Positions 1 to 13,316 are shown, numbered from the stretch's first letter. The stretch is 64,000 nt of DNA from Stratiolaelaps scimitus (GCA_019614645.1 JABWDB010000066.1:434001-498000), one strand, 5' to 3'. Notes: generated by a model not told the origin, from the sequence alone. Numbers and translations: made by a program.

Positions 1-3000
1 CTTATTTGGCTGATGACTTTTGAAACAAGTCTAGCTGGTGTATTATGTTTGGCGATGGTAGAGCAAACAGTCCCAAAGAGGAGTATTTTGTCGGAGTTGT
101 GTTATTGTTGCCGTCTCTTATACAATAGCCATATTTATATTGGTACCGAACATATGCAGTTGCAATATCGGTAGTTTATTTGTTAAACAAAAAAGTAAAT
201 ATATAATTATTTACTATAATATATATAATGTATATTGGTTATTACTTTTTCAGATTGGCTGATACTTCAGCGGATGCATTGCGGTAGATTGAGCATAACT
301 GGATATAGCATTATTGGAGAAGGTCATTTCAGTTCAGACGAGGCTTTTCTCATTTCCGCCATTCGGTTGCATATGTTTCCTTTTCTTCAGTGCTTTCTTT
401 CTCTCGCTCTCTTGTGTTTCAAGTTGAGCGAAGAAGTTGGTGTCGTCGAGATAACCTCGTAGGATTGATTTCGTTCGACAACAGCGCTCCCCGCCTTACT
501 TAAGAACGAGGGCACTGAGCAAATAGACAGCCAATCCCTCGGTCGATTGTCCCGAACGCATTTACTTGTACGCATCCAGTTTGGCCTGCCGTGGACACTC
601 ATATTCAGGCCTAACCTGAACGCTATCCTATGAACTTGTGCATTCGGAACTTCGATGCACTCACAGCCGTCACTTTGTCCGTTTATGCCACCCGGCCCCC
701 ATGGTGTGATGATATGCTCATCCCATCTCGTCTATGCCGGCTGCCTACCATTGGATGTGACAAAACAATCTGCTATAATTTGTGTCCTTCTTTATTCAAA
801 TTGATAATAAAGCGCGGCCCCATTAAAAAAGACAATGAACCAGCAACGATATAACAGCAAGATACTGTATATTTATGTGCAGCTAAGCTGGATTTCGAAC
901 AGAACGCGTCGCATCAGGGTTAGAATACTGTTGGTTTCTTTGTCCGATTAAATTATCCTTTTTTTAATCGGAGAACATTGATTTCATCGAATTTGCTAAA
1001 GATAACAATTTGACACATTCAAACTGTTTATTCTGTTATGACGATATTATCATTATATAATAACGTTTATTTAAGGCAATCTGAACGAATGTATTTGTTT
1101 ATTTCCAATTTATTCGTAACATGTGAATTTGCAACGCGCGAATAATGGGAGCCGCGTTTACCTCGATGTCCCTATACGGAACCGCTAATGTGCTGAGCAG
1201 GACGGCACTTCCTTCGATAGCTCTAACGGTACTTCCTGCGATAGCTCGGATCCATGAGTAGACGTCAGTTTCACAACGTTTACTATGATGATACGACTAA
1301 TCTATTGTCTCTCGGCACATTTTTTCCCGGTGGTGTATTTATTGAGACGATTGAATGAACTCTGTTCGAGCCGCGCCATCAGCGGCTCACAGCGTTGCGC
1401 CGCGTGAGCAGTATCTGCAGTGCAAAGTTGTCCTGTTTGATGAACAGGGGAGCTTCGTTCGGTGGCAGGAGCACTTTGACGCTGGTCGACCAGTCATCGA
1501 GCCAGCAGCGTCGTCTAACGGTCGGCAATACATTCGGGTAGCATTCACATTTTGTGTCGACAAAATGATTCTGTGATCTCACCAGCCTAATGACACATAG
1601 ACGTATGCCATTATGCTGTACGCTATATTGTGACGGTTCACTGGATGCGATTGTCGGAGGATTTTAGCAGTTTATTGCGGATGGACTTGATGGCTGTGTA
1701 TCGTACGTTTCAAATCATAAGTCATACTAAGTGACGGGACATGGAAGTGTGCTATGGTCAGAAGATTTTTTTAGGAACGAAATTAAAGGACAAATTTATC
1801 GAATCAGGAGGGGGAAGTGGACACGACGGTCGTCGAAGAGACCCGAGGGAGACACCAGCCGATGGGAGCTATCGTCAATTTTCTGACAACTTCCTCAGCG
1901 AATGATATCCGGCTGCTCGCTCCCTTTTGTCAATGTTGCTTCGCCAGCATCTGTGTCCTCGATATTAATAGCTTGCCTGTCGACAAGCGAATTATTCAGA
2001 CGCATATCATACTCAATGCTGAGCAGAGTATTGCCGATACTTAGTAAAGTAATTAACAATTTATTCAAATATACAATACTTGATACTCTCGATACTTGAC
2101 TGCGTATCACCATTTTCACCATTTCGGGGTTCGTCTGAACCAAAGACAAATGTTACGATTAACAATAGTGACTGTGGCTAGTTCGTTTCGTCTAAGCAGT
2201 TGTTGCGCAAAGTGTCAGAGCAAATCCACGCGGGCGGAACGGGTCGACTGTCAACAACAGTGGTGTAGGAAAAATTGCTGCAGCTGCTGCTGTATGATGC
2301 CTTTATGGCGATCGCTCCGTAGCCGTTCGCGTTTCTGGCTTATTGTGGTGTGCATCTTTCGGTGTCGAACAACGTTTCCTGTACCGGGACACACTCATTT
2401 GGCAAGTAAACGCTGGATGAGAGAGAGCATACAAGCCACCGTGTGTCGTATCTGACGATGAGATGCGTACGGCCACAGGGTTATATGATAGGTAGATCAC
2501 CAACAATAATAGACAGATCTTAGTGGCTAGTTCCCGCTGACTTGTGGCCGCCGTTGGCAAGCAATCAGTCGAGCGAGGGAGCGAGCAAGCAACAAGAGAT
2601 ACAGTAGTCGGACCGGACCGTACCGCAGCTCAACTAGCGCATGACACTTGAGTAGCCGTCGTTCGTTCCGAAGATGCGCCTTGGCCTAATGATTTCTTTA
2701 GCGCGTAGCAACATCTGTTCACCCGGCAGACGTTTGACGGGCAGCATCTTTCAAGGTCTCCAAATGTCGTGGGGCACCATCATCATTGGCCATCGTTCCT
2801 CTAATAGTAACAATAATAATATTATTATTATCTAGCATTTTCTCATGCGAAGCGGACGCGCTCGATTCACAGTTATAGCATCAAATTTGGATCCGTGAAT
2901 ACAAGCACGCGGATAGGGACTTCAACAGCTGCTCCTGTGGAACGCGAGAGCGTACGATATTACCGGCAACACCGCAAGAGGGATTTTCTCTAATGATTGC

Positions 3001-5426
3001 CACTTTACAGCGAAGTATACACAAACACGCACACACACACACGCATAGACACAAAAAGTCTCATTTGTGAATACGCTGACTTTTTGGCTCGGACGAACGT
3101 GTTTCGCGGCGAGTCACGCCTTGTACAGCGATTGTTCATCTCTTCCAGCTGCGGTTGTACTTGCAAATGAGCGGACGATCTCTTGGTAGCTCTTGGTATC
3201 CTGTCTCATCTCTTTTATCGAAAATGTGTATTGTCATTCATTCATTGTGCATAGTTAATAGTGATAATATAAAAATACTGATAATGATAATCGCACTACC
3301 ATAGATTTGGGCATACTCCCCCTCATCGCTGTATTTCAGCTGTGCGTATTGCTGCTACCGACATCAAGGTTCAACAGAGAGACCGCAGTAGGGACCATTG
3401 TGTGTTAGTATCGCTGCGAATTTTCATTTGGTGATTATTTTTTAACTGTTGGCTGCCTAGCACTGGTCGATAACGCGATGAAATCCACTGCTAGCTACGT
3501 GTCTGCATCCAACTGCTAAATTACATTGAGCTGTTATAAGTATCGTCATAAATATTATTATTATTATTGTTATAATTATTGTTCTATGCTAATACATTCA
3601 GACGGATGTAAGTATCAACGGACCTAAGGCACGACAATTGTTCAGACGATCGACATTGCAGAGGGCCGCGCGAACTGGGGACTCGTCGTCTGCCTACCAC
3701 CACCGAGCGCTGTCAGAAGCGACTACAAACGCCTGCTGAGTGTGATTAGCAAACACTACAACAGTAGGCGTTTTGCATTCAGACGACTACTTACGTTCCC
3801 TCGCGATTAGCTCATACATCAGATTTGGCATGATTATGTTTTTCTGTCAACTACACAAACGGACACTGACAATGATATTAACACACGCCGTGGCGGCAAC
3901 CAGCGTACGAACGGACGGATGGCTGACTTCTTCAACTGTAGCTAGAACGACAACACACTAACAAAATACAGCATATGCGACAATCCCGTTTGTGCTCTCT
4001 CTCTCGCTCTATATATATATATATATCGTACACGCTGGTGCCCGTTGCTTTAGTTTGTGTGTGTGTGTGTGTATTTGTGGTAGTAGTAGTAGTAATAGTA
4101 GTCAATCTGTGCGCACGTCGGAAATCTGTAGCTAACCGGGTGGAACAGCCATTAACAACCAGAAGCAGCATGGACACCAGGACAGTCGTTCATTTCTCTG
4201 CTCACTCACTGGCTGCTTTCAATCCATAAGACGCGTACAGATTATATATAGATATATATATATATATACAAACACGTACGGTCAAAGACAACAAAGTGAC
4301 ACAAGTTTCAAGTGTTCATTATATACATGTATATATCTTATATATGATTGTCATTAGTACAGCTAACGCTACCACGCTACTCTGCAACAGTATATATATA
4401 TATACGGTAAGAATACAGTGCATATGTGTGTTATACTCAACTCATGTTCACGGTCGCCGACCGGTCGACCAATCAATCGACTTAGTGGGTGATGTCGCCG
4501 CCGCCGCCGCCGCAGCAGCAGCAGCCGCAGCAAAAGATAACAACTAGGGTAGAGCAGCAGCAGCAGCAAGGAACAGACGATTTCTTTTGCCGTTCCAGAA
4601 TTATGTCGCTTGCTAACCGTCCTTCGAGTCTTGGTCGTCGTCGTCGTCTTCGTCGATCTGAGGTGTTCTGTCATCCCGGATGGCTGTTCTGCAGGGCAGA
4701 GTTGTGCAGTGAATTTCTTTTCTGATCGGATCACTGACGATCGTGTGGCAACGACACACCATTACGCAATCGTGTACGCGATCGCTATCTCTCAATAATA
4801 ATAATAATAATAAGAATCATCATCATAATAAAATGAAGAATAATGATTAATTCGCAAGAATAGATCCAGCTGCTTTAGCCTAGTCAGAGGAACAAGCTGA
4901 TGCTGATGTTGGTGGGGGCTCATATTTAGAAAGACTCCGAGTTTTATCCTTTTTAGCCTTGATGGGATAACGATGACAGAGAGCTGGCTATACATTGTAT
5001 GACTTAAATCGGGGAAACTGTAGATGACAGCTATTGCTCGAACGAAACATGCACGCACCATTTTCCGAGTGCAATTGTCCACTCGTTGTTATGATACTTG
5101 CAAAGCGGTCTGATTTATTGACAATATCAACTGTGGTAATGAACGCTTAACTCAAAACACTCAATCATATATGCCCCCGTAGTAACACCAAGGGCGGTTC
5201 AGAGCCGAAGCCTGTTCATTACATAGAAGGACTGCTGAGAGTCAGCTCATTAAAAAAAACGATACGCTATCATCTTGTTTTCGAGATCAGACTTTCAGCC
5301 TCAAGCATTTAACGTCCGCGGAATTGCTTTTTGCATTGCTTCGTAAGATGGACAATACTCTTTAAATGGAAATGGGCGACGGTGTCGGGGAATCGAGCCT
5401 CCGTGTGGTCATGGGTCAGCTCTGTT

Positions 5427-5462
<36 letters not shown>

Positions 5463-5975
5463 TTGCATGTGTGTTACAGCAACGCCCGACGAATTACCAG
5501 ATGACACCGGTGGTAGACACAATCGTTCTAAAGCTGATCCGAATTTTCCCTCACTTGTGCAATTAATGATTTTATCTGTGGCTCCATATCGCATCGTTTC
5601 TATCACCATCATCATCATCAGCAGCAGTAGCATCACATAATGTCGTTACAAATGAGCAGACTATCATCGTTACATCGGAAGATCGTTCCATATTCAACTG
5701 CCAACATCTTATACTTTATTATACGGTATGTGATTGTATTGCGCTAAAACGCAAATCCTATCCATAGATTTACGCTTGACAAACATCGGATTATGATGAT
5801 TATTAGTATCATGATTATGTTCAGCATTTAGAAACAACAGTGCGACGCGTTAAGATAATTAATAGCTCTCACGAGTACTCTAGACCCATCGTCGCTTTGG
5901 TGAACCAATTCCATCTACGTATTTAATTAAACATAGTGAAAATGCCTTGTTACACACACACACACACACACATAT

Positions 5976-6015
<40 letters not shown>

Positions 6016-9000
6016 GTTCGATAATAAACGATATCGGTAATATGAACAGTGCTCGTCTTCATTTGCATCAGCCAGCCATAATCGGCAGACGCACCGAGCT
6101 GCCACCATTGATACTGAGGAACTCCTATATATATGTATATATATATCCCAAGATTCGCAAGGAGAAATGGCACAAATTGACAAATAGGCCCTCGCTGCAT
6201 CGCGACCATCGCTGGCGACTATTTCTGCCATTCAAACAAACACACCCCGTGCTGTCCCTCTGTCGTCGTCACTGCGCGGTCGAGTGAATATTAACGCGTC
6301 TATGAATGAAGTCACTTTCGATTTTTTTTTTGGTGTTGACGTCGCGATTTTGTTATCGTCCATATCTCTCACTGTGGCCAGGCGTCCCCCGTCCAGCGGT
6401 AGCTTCTCATCGTAGCCGATGATAAGTTTCTCTCCGATTTCTTGCTGTACCATGACTTGATATGATTTCGATCGATTTCATGTATGCGTCGATAATAATA
6501 CTTAGTAATCGTAGTGTCTTGCGCTAGAGGCAGTGACGAGAAGACTTTCACGAAGTTAAAGTTTCACTAAAGCGACGGTTGAGCTCTACCCTAGACAGTG
6601 ATCATATCACCTCGTTCCCGATTTGTCTCATACGCAGCGTCATGATTTGCCACTAAGTGTATATATATATATATATGTATATAAGCGATTTGGTCGGAAA
6701 GGCTAACATGTGTAGACCGCTTGATCCTGCATGGCTCACGGTCCGTTATACGCGCATGGTGGGGAGGTCCAAAGATGGTCCCCCGCGCAAAGCCGTATGG
6801 CGTCATAGGTACGGATGATTTCTGCGAATTATCATTAACGTGGCAATAAGAAGAAAAAGAAGAAATTAAGTAAAGCCACCAGAAAGTTTATTGCTGCTGC
6901 TGTTGTGACATCTTCTGTTTGACCGCCTGCGCACATAAGCCCGTAACACGATTGAAGGCGCAAATGTGACCATTTTTGTGACCATCGTTGTTCGTTCAAC
7001 GGGACACTCACTGCACTAATTTATGTCAGATTAGTAGATTTTCGCCGGCCGCTTTGCTGATAATATGAGCTGATAACACCGTCATCAATTCGCTCACCCA
7101 AATCGCTTTATAGGCAGCTTAAGCGACAAATGGGATCGTGTGAGCCAGTGGTCCAAAGAACCTCTGACGCCAGAGGGTTCCCACCTCCAGTATTTCATAG
7201 ATAGCGAGCAAGCGAGCGAGCGGTCGGACGCGTCGCTTAAGATTGCAATTCTGTGCACGCCTTCAGAAGCTGAAGAAAAACGTGCCCCCTATCTCAAGGT
7301 CAAGTTATCTGTATGCTTTGAAAAGCACGGACAGAGAAAACGATAGCTTATTATTATTATAATTCCATTGTTATTATAGATGCTTATTTCTCTATGTTCT
7401 GTATTCGGCTGTGCTAAATGTTTTTATATCTGAGTTTCTAACATCGCTGGGGTGCACGATGCTAAGGCTCCATTGTTAAATTGGACGAAAAATACAACGC
7501 TGTCGAACTTTTCTAATTGTTCGGCGGGCCGAAGAACATTAACACGCTGATGACTCTCTCGTTAGCGTTCTTATAGATGCAACCTCGGACAGATGCCCAT
7601 AGGGCAGGCATCGTTTTTAGCTCAAATACGAGCGATCAAAGTAAGGGAACCAGACAACCATTTGATACTATTCAGTATTTTCTAAAAAAACGACAACAGC
7701 AGCGCGGAAGTAGACCTCTATAAATTTCACCATATATTGGCAAGCATACGAAATGCTTCAGTGTCTAACAACTAAAGCTGGTTGCGTAATACCCATGGAC
7801 ACTTTACTATTTCACAGGCGATGTCCTGTTCGTCGATCATTCTCCCAGGGAACACATCATTTTTTCCTAATGACAATCAATTTTCTCCTCGAAATTTGTC
7901 CAGGCCTCCCCCAAGAAGACCAATCGCCGTAACACCTCTTCATCGTAATTGCCGTCCAGTTGTTCACCTGCCTTAACCAAACCTCCAGCACGCTTATACG
8001 CGTCAGGCCGTTTCTGGCAGTGCCAACTGCTGCCGCTTGTTTGACCGAGCCAGAAAACAATGCCGCAACAGCTCGGACGGCTGTTCCCCATAGCGACAGC
8101 TAGCGGCTTGTTTTTTGTCGTTGCTATTTTGGTCGATTTTTTGCTTACCGCTCCAAGCGGCGTTTGTCTGACGCAAACGCGGGTCGCGTGAGGGGAGAAT
8201 CGTTTCCGGTTCACGAAGTTCATCTCGTCCCCTTCTTCGTCTGCTTTTTCTTATGATGATGATGATGGTGATGATGAGAATTATTACTGTTCTTATTTAT
8301 TGAATGTCACGCATAGCCAAAACTAGCACAAGGGGCCCATTCATTTGGTGTAATGCACGAGCCGTGGAATTGTGCCGGACCTTGGCTTCGCGCGACCCTG
8401 GCCTTCACTGACGCTGTTTAGCATGACTTCACTCTAGCTTATGAGATGATATGATAGCAGCGGAGTTCTGAGCCGAAGGCAATCAACATTAACTAGAACC
8501 GGAACCAGGCCGACTCCCGCGGCTGCGATCGTCTCAAATCCTGTGCGCAACAAGAACAGCTCACGTTGTTCGCATACAAGACCATTGTCATTAAAACATG
8601 ACCCCAGCATCGTTCCCACTTTAGGCCGCATAGGAAGGGCCTGATTCGCGTTGAACAATTCTTCAGTGTTGACTGACGTGTCTGTGTTGCACGGATACAC
8701 ATGTACAATAGAAAATAGCTAGGATTTCTTCGCAATCCATAGCGGCTGCCTCACGAAACGCCACCGCTCTCATGTTGATTCCGTAGAGTTTCATGGACGA
8801 GTTCTGTTGTTTTTGTTCATTTGACGAAGTGATCATACCTACGGCTGCCTACTTCATTCCATCTTTCTGTAATTCACTCCCGATGACAATGACATTATTC
8901 TGAACCCATGTTGCTTTCCCTCTACCGAGCGTTGTTCCTTTTGCCAAGGCGTTTATTATGGTGTACGACGATGAGTGAGGAGTGAATGAGTGATCTAGTT

Positions 9001-9540
9001 TGATCTTCACTTCAAATAGCTAAGTAGTCTGCTGCTGATGTTAATGTTGCTGCTTCTGCTGCTGCAGTTGTCGATGATGATGATGACGACAACGACGACG
9101 AAATTACGCTTAGTTCGGCCATTGAGGAGCGAGCGATGCAAAAGTCACCGTGAGTGTCCCGTAAGCGACATCACACTGCACTGAGGTGTACACAATACAG
9201 GGCATGGTTATCAACGGCAGCATGGCATTATGGCCGCTTATGCTGTTCTAGCAGCTCGCTGTTGCTGCCGCCGCCGCTGCCTTAGATGGTGTCTTATCAT
9301 TTTGATGCTAAAATGCCATTGGGATCACGCGCATTGCGCAGTTGTTGGCGACTTTGCGAGCCGACTTTAGACTTGGGCCGTGCCAGAAACTCAGGCCAAC
9401 CTTGGATACCTCGGATGGCGTAGCCGGCCTTGTCTGATTAACTACTGAAGCAACAGCAGCAGCAGCTAAACTAATATCATAAAAATGGAGGCGAAAACAG
9501 CCAGCAAAATACAACAGGAGTATTCCCCCGGCTGCTGCAC
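1..9540. other. Gene-free spacer with microsatellites
   Basis: I see no convincing gene here. All open frames are short, run across simple repeats, or have unconvincing composition. The main content is simple repeats: a composite CT/TA/GT/TAG tract near 3997-4102, TA tracts at 4242-4269, 5427-5463 and 6659-6683, a GCC-to-GCA run at 4496-4531, an AAT run at 4794-4814 and a CA-to-TA compound repeat at 5952-6012. A possible non-LTR retrotransposon scrap near 1400-1480 is treated as a finding only. Confidence 0.6.
5952..6012. repeat. Compound (CA)n-(TA)n microsatellite
   Basis: An uninterrupted AC/CA run passes directly into a long alternating TA run, with one GA interruption. Open frames across it encode only Ile-Tyr or Cys-Val repeats and are not genes. 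Confidence 0.9.
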
Positions 9541-9569
9541 ACATCGACTCACATAATACTACTAATGCT

Positions 9570-9570
9570 G

Positions 9571-9602
<32 letters not shown>

Positions 9603-9622
9603 CTATCTCTCTCTCTCTCTCT
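9570..9622. repeat. (CT)n-(TA)n-(CT)n microsatellite
   Basis: Two CT runs flank a TA run, forming one compound dinucleotide tract about 800 bases upstream of the cuticular-type gene promoter. No function is implied. Confidence 0.9.
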
Positions 9623-9977
9623 GACTGACTGGATATCGTCTCGTGCAGCGCGTTTGTCCAGCAGCACCAGCTGCTAAGGCCAGCAGAGTCACCATGAGAA
9701 AGGCCGCTGTCGCAGGCAGCACAGTCTTCAATGGGACGCAACGCAAGACGAGGCGAGACGACGACGAGTAGCCACATACATTGGGTGGGCGTGTGGACAA
9801 ATGAACGAACGAATAAACGGACATGAGAGGGTGTCCAGCTAGAAAGTATAATACTGCTAATACTAACACACTACGACTACCCCTACTTTTCCTGTAGCAT
9901 TACTTCGTGGTCTTCGTCTTGCTGCCGCCGCCGCTGCTGCTGCTGGCTTCTCTGTTGTACGCTTCGTTCGTTCTTTC

Positions 9978-10290
9978 GGGGGGGGACGGGGGGGGGGGGG
10001 GGCTGCGTGGGGGAGTGCCCCCGAACCGAGAGGGTGTCGCGTCGTGTCGACTCACGTTTGCTGGTGCTACTGTTGCTAAGGCGGCGGCGGTGGCGGCGGC
10101 GGTGGCGGCGGCCGTTGTCCGTTGGGTAGCGCTTCTGGTGGCGTTCTGGTACAGCCGCGGCAGGCACGTACGGGCGGGCGGGCGGGGGCACAACAACTGC
10201 AGAAACGACACCCAAACAGACGAGCGGACGGACGCACGGACGGACAGATCGAGTGGCAGCACCAGCGGCGGCAGCGGCGGCGGCGGCTGA
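9978..10290. repeat. G-rich and GGC-repeat tract upstream of the promoter
   Basis: A run of 8 G, an AC and then 15 G open this tract. It continues with GGC/GGT triplets around 10080-10115, stacked GGGC units near 10175-10187 and GGAC/GGAC-like tetramers near 10215-10250. It ends about 100 bases before the TATA box of the cuticular-type gene. The several long open frames read through it on both strands come from low complexity. The G runs can in principle form G-quadruplexes on the + strand. Confidence 0.85.
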
Positions 10291-10388
10291 GCGCTATTAC
10301 CGGTAGCAGTAGTAAGACTGTTCGTACGGCTAGCAATTGTTGTATTAGTACTGGTAATAGTGGTACGGGGGCCCAGTGTATGCCGATG

Positions 10389-10425
10389 TATAAAAAGCCC
10401 TCGCCCGGAGTATTCTGGCATCAGT
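10389..10425 (+). promoter_or_regulatory. Core promoter (TATA box plus initiator) of the cuticular-type gene
   Basis: A TATAAAAAG box lies at 10389-10397. A TCAGT sequence, the usual arthropod initiator, lies at 10421-10425. The A at 10423 is the expected start site, about 34 bases after the first T of the TATA box. This gives a very short 5' leader of about 29 bases before the ATG at 10452. The geometry is what is seen in strongly and stage-specifically expressed arthropod structural genes. No downstream promoter element is evident. Confidence 0.75.
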
Positions 10426-10451
10426 CGGATCGTCGACGTCAACCAGTGAAC

Positions 10452-11117
10452 ATGCGTGCCTTCATCGCTATTGCCTCGCTTGTAGCTGTGGCCCAGGCCA
10501 CCGATCTCGGATACGGTGGAGGTTACGGCGGAGGATACGGCGCTGGTGCTGTCGGCGGATATGGAGGTTACGGTGCTGGTGCCGCCGGCGGATACGGTGG
10601 CTATGGCCACCACGGTCATGTGTCCCACGTTACCAAGGTGATCAACAAGGAGGTGCCCGCTCCTTACGCCGTGCCCGTGGCCAAGCCCTACCCTGTGCAT
10701 CAGGTAGTGCCTGTCCCCAAGGTCATCGAGGTGCCCCAGCCGGTGCCTGCACCGTATGCCGTGCCCGTCGTGAAGAAGATCCCCCAGGTCGTACCGGTTG
10801 CCCGCCCTTACGCCGTGCCCAAGCCGTACGCTGTTCCCAAGGAGGTGCCCGTGCCCGTAGCAGTGCCCGTGTATAAGGATGTGCCTGTGCCAGTCTACAA
10901 GGAGGTGCCAGTGCCCGTTATTAGGCATGTGCCCGTCCACGTCAAGGTGCCTGTCCACGTGCCTGTCCCCGTCCACAAGGAGGTTCCCGTCCCGCAGCAC
11001 GTTGAGGTCCCTGTCAAGGTCCCCGTCTACCGTGAGGTCCATGTCAAGAGGCCGTACGTTGTGCCTCAGCCGTACGCCGTCAAGGCTGCCCCCATCTACG
11101 CCGGCCACGGATGGTAA
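10452..11117 (+). CDS. Secreted Gly/Tyr-rich, Val-Pro-repeat cuticular-type structural protein
   Basis: This 221-residue protein starts at the ATG just after the TATA/initiator promoter; the upstream in-frame extension is GC-rich low complexity and lies before the start site. Residues 1-16 are a typical signal peptide with a likely cut after Ala-Gln-Ala. Residues 20-52 are a GYGGGYG-type module. A short His-rich bridge (52-60) leads to about 150 residues of degenerate VPVP/PYAVP/KEVPVPV repeats, ending in a GHGW tail. It has no cysteine and no chitin-binding RR motif, so it resembles low-complexity cuticle, eggshell or silk-like proteins rather than the CPR family. Such proteins are secreted and form extracellular matrix. 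The frame is uninterrupted, unlike many cuticle genes that have an intron inside the signal peptide. Codon use favours GTG, GTC, CCC and GCC, which suggests high expression. The tissue and the exact family are inferred. Confidence 0.9.
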   Translation: MRAFIAIASLVAVAQATDLGYGGGYGGGYGAGAVGGYGGYGAGAAGGYGGYGHHGHVSHVTKVINKEVPAPYAVPVAKPYPVHQVVPVPKVIEVPQPVPAPYAVPVVKKIPQVVPVARPYAVPKPYAVPKEVPVPVAVPVYKDVPVPVYKEVPVPVIRHVPVHVKVPVHVPVPVHKEVPVPQHVEVPVKVPVYREVHVKRPYVVPQPYAVKAAPIYAGHGW

Positions 11118-11429
11118 CTTCATTTCTCGTTGAGCCACTAGCCGCAATAGTCGCCCTCGATAGTAATACACAGCCAGTTCCAATCCGTATAGCGGCACAC
11201 GGATGATCGAGCCAACCCCGTCGAAGCCGGAGCGGAAGCGAAGACACAGATGCGCGGCCGGTGGGGGATTAGCTCGCTCATTTGTGCCACCGGACGGACC
11301 CGAGAGCTTCACACCAAATCTGTCTGACCAACTATTTTTTTCGTCGTGAAAAGTAGTGGTTGTAAATACCGCCCGTGCCAATATGGCCCGGACCAAGGAG
11401 GCGAATTTTGTAACGATTGCGACTTCGCA

Positions 11430-11435
11430 AATAAA
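11430..11435 (+). promoter_or_regulatory. Putative poly(A) signal of the cuticular-type gene
   Basis: An AATAAA hexamer lies about 310 bases after the stop codon at 11115-11117 and is the first canonical hexamer downstream. It is the likely cleavage and polyadenylation signal, giving a transcript of about 1 kb. No obvious stronger alternative precedes it. Confidence 0.5.
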
Positions 11436-11439
11436 AACG

Positions 11440-13261
11440 AACCGTGTATATTTGGTAGCTAACAAAATATCGGCTATTCATTTGTCACGTGTTGGTGCTT
11501 GCTGTTCCATATTATATCACCACCACCATCATCATCGGCGTCATCTGTCATGGTGTTTCGCTGTCCAATTGCCCAATGAGACCCTTCTCGTCAGAGCGGA
11601 CTCAATAGAAACGGTGAGACGTTGACGGAAGCGAGCAGTTTTACCGGGATGAAAATGATAGACACAATCGACCACGGGTAAATATCCACGCAGCAGTGTT
11701 TGCGTGACCCGAAATGGAAGTCACAGAACGAAACGAGAGAGAAAAGGGCTAGCGGAGATAGTGTGTGTGTTCATTCAGAAAATACTGCCAGCAGCTCTCA
11801 CGTTCATGTTTCGTCGAACAAAATGCCAACTGAGCGAACCGTTATATCTTTGGTTGATGGTATTTACGGTTGTTCTTTCTAGACACGCACATACTATCTA
11901 AGGGCCTATTTTTGCATCCAAGTATTATAATCGATATGTTGCGGGCTTATGCAGTGTAGCGTCGATAGCAATATGAAACTCGTTTACTTGAGTACTAGGA
12001 GAGTGTACTCTTGGACACGTATCGATGGGCTTCAATGTTTGTCCGGGACGCAGGGACTTATTTCGTCAAAGGGTCAAAATGCAGCTGTCAGTCGTTGAGA
12101 GGATGGAGAGCACCGTTGAGAGCAGAAGGGTGGCGTTTCCTGTTACTTCTGGTCGTGTCATCTCTTTGCTTCTCGGATGGCGAACGGGTAACATCGAATA
12201 CAAATTGATAATGTCCTTGCCCGCGATGGCAACGGCAGGTAGTAGTACTATGCGAATATGTGTATTGTAATAGTTGTTGAATCTCATATCGGCCAACTGA
12301 TGGGACGTTTCGTGCAGGCGAACGGGCATGCGACCAAATATACAGTATATGCTTGAACCACGCATATACGTGAGCCCTGGCTCTGCTCATTAGGGATCGG
12401 ATCGTGTACGAGTGCGCGATATCCGACATCCGCGTCGGACCGTTGTATAGAGACCTCGAACGTCTCAGAGATCTGATCGCTCTCTGTTCCACGAGAGCAC
12501 CTGATGAGCATGTTCTCTTACTTACTGCATGACCTATTTCTATCAAGGCTCAATACTTCTTGCGTTATATGAAGAAGCTTCGGTTCTTCCAAAGCATCTG
12601 AGAGTATGAGTTAGTTAGGTCGACCTCGATCCGGCAGATACTATATATGATACACAAATTACACCCGATCATAAGCAGAGACAATGATTGATTTAACAAT
12701 TCGTTTTAATTACTCGAAAGTATTCTATATAATTACAGTAGGGAAGTTGCAGCTGTGGCTCACACAGTCTCGTGATGAAAACGATGAGAGGTTGATGAGA
12801 GGTCAGGCATATATATCTGTTGTAGGCTAACGATCGCCGCAAAATCGCTGCTCTGGAGTTATGACTAAAAACGAATTTAGTTATATTTAAAAACAATTGT
12901 AGATTAGTCAAACAGGTGTTGGGTGGTATGGCCATATGAATTAATATTGATTAATTAATTAATATTGCATATGAAATCCTATTTATCAAATTTAAAGTAG
13001 GGTCCAAATCTTGTCTGACCTAACCTGTATAACCGTGCATACAGAGCTATAAAGATATAAAACAAAATCAATTTCCGTAATGGTTGGCAACATCAGCCAC
13101 CTCAAGTGAAGTGAATGAAAATGTCAGCGAAGTTTAGTCTGACCCCTCAGTTCCGTCAGTGAAAGACTTTCTGATCAAGGTAATGCACTAACACGCTGTC
13201 TCGACAACAGATCTTTGAGGACCCTGAACTGATAGGGCTTCAGTTATACCACAGACTCATG

Positions 13262-13316
<55 letters not shown>

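Noticed and set aside
1..174. 57-codon open segment touching the left edge
   Set aside because: Too short, no motif and no visible splice context inside the window.
10122..10451. In-frame N-terminal extension of the cuticular-type protein
   Set aside because: It lies upstream of the TATA box and initiator, is low complexity, and would remove the signal peptide from the N-terminus.
9900..11465. 521-codon open frame on the minus strand across the cuticular-type gene
   Set aside because: It is the complement of GTG-CCC-type repeat codons and of the GGC/G-run block. Its His/Gly/Asp/Leu-rich translation is repeat-driven, and the + strand has promoter, signal peptide and poly(A) signal.
12930..12972. 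Apparent TTAAT/ATTAA palindrome between two CATATG sites
   Set aside because: The arms do not pair exactly when aligned; it is explained by AT-rich sequence.
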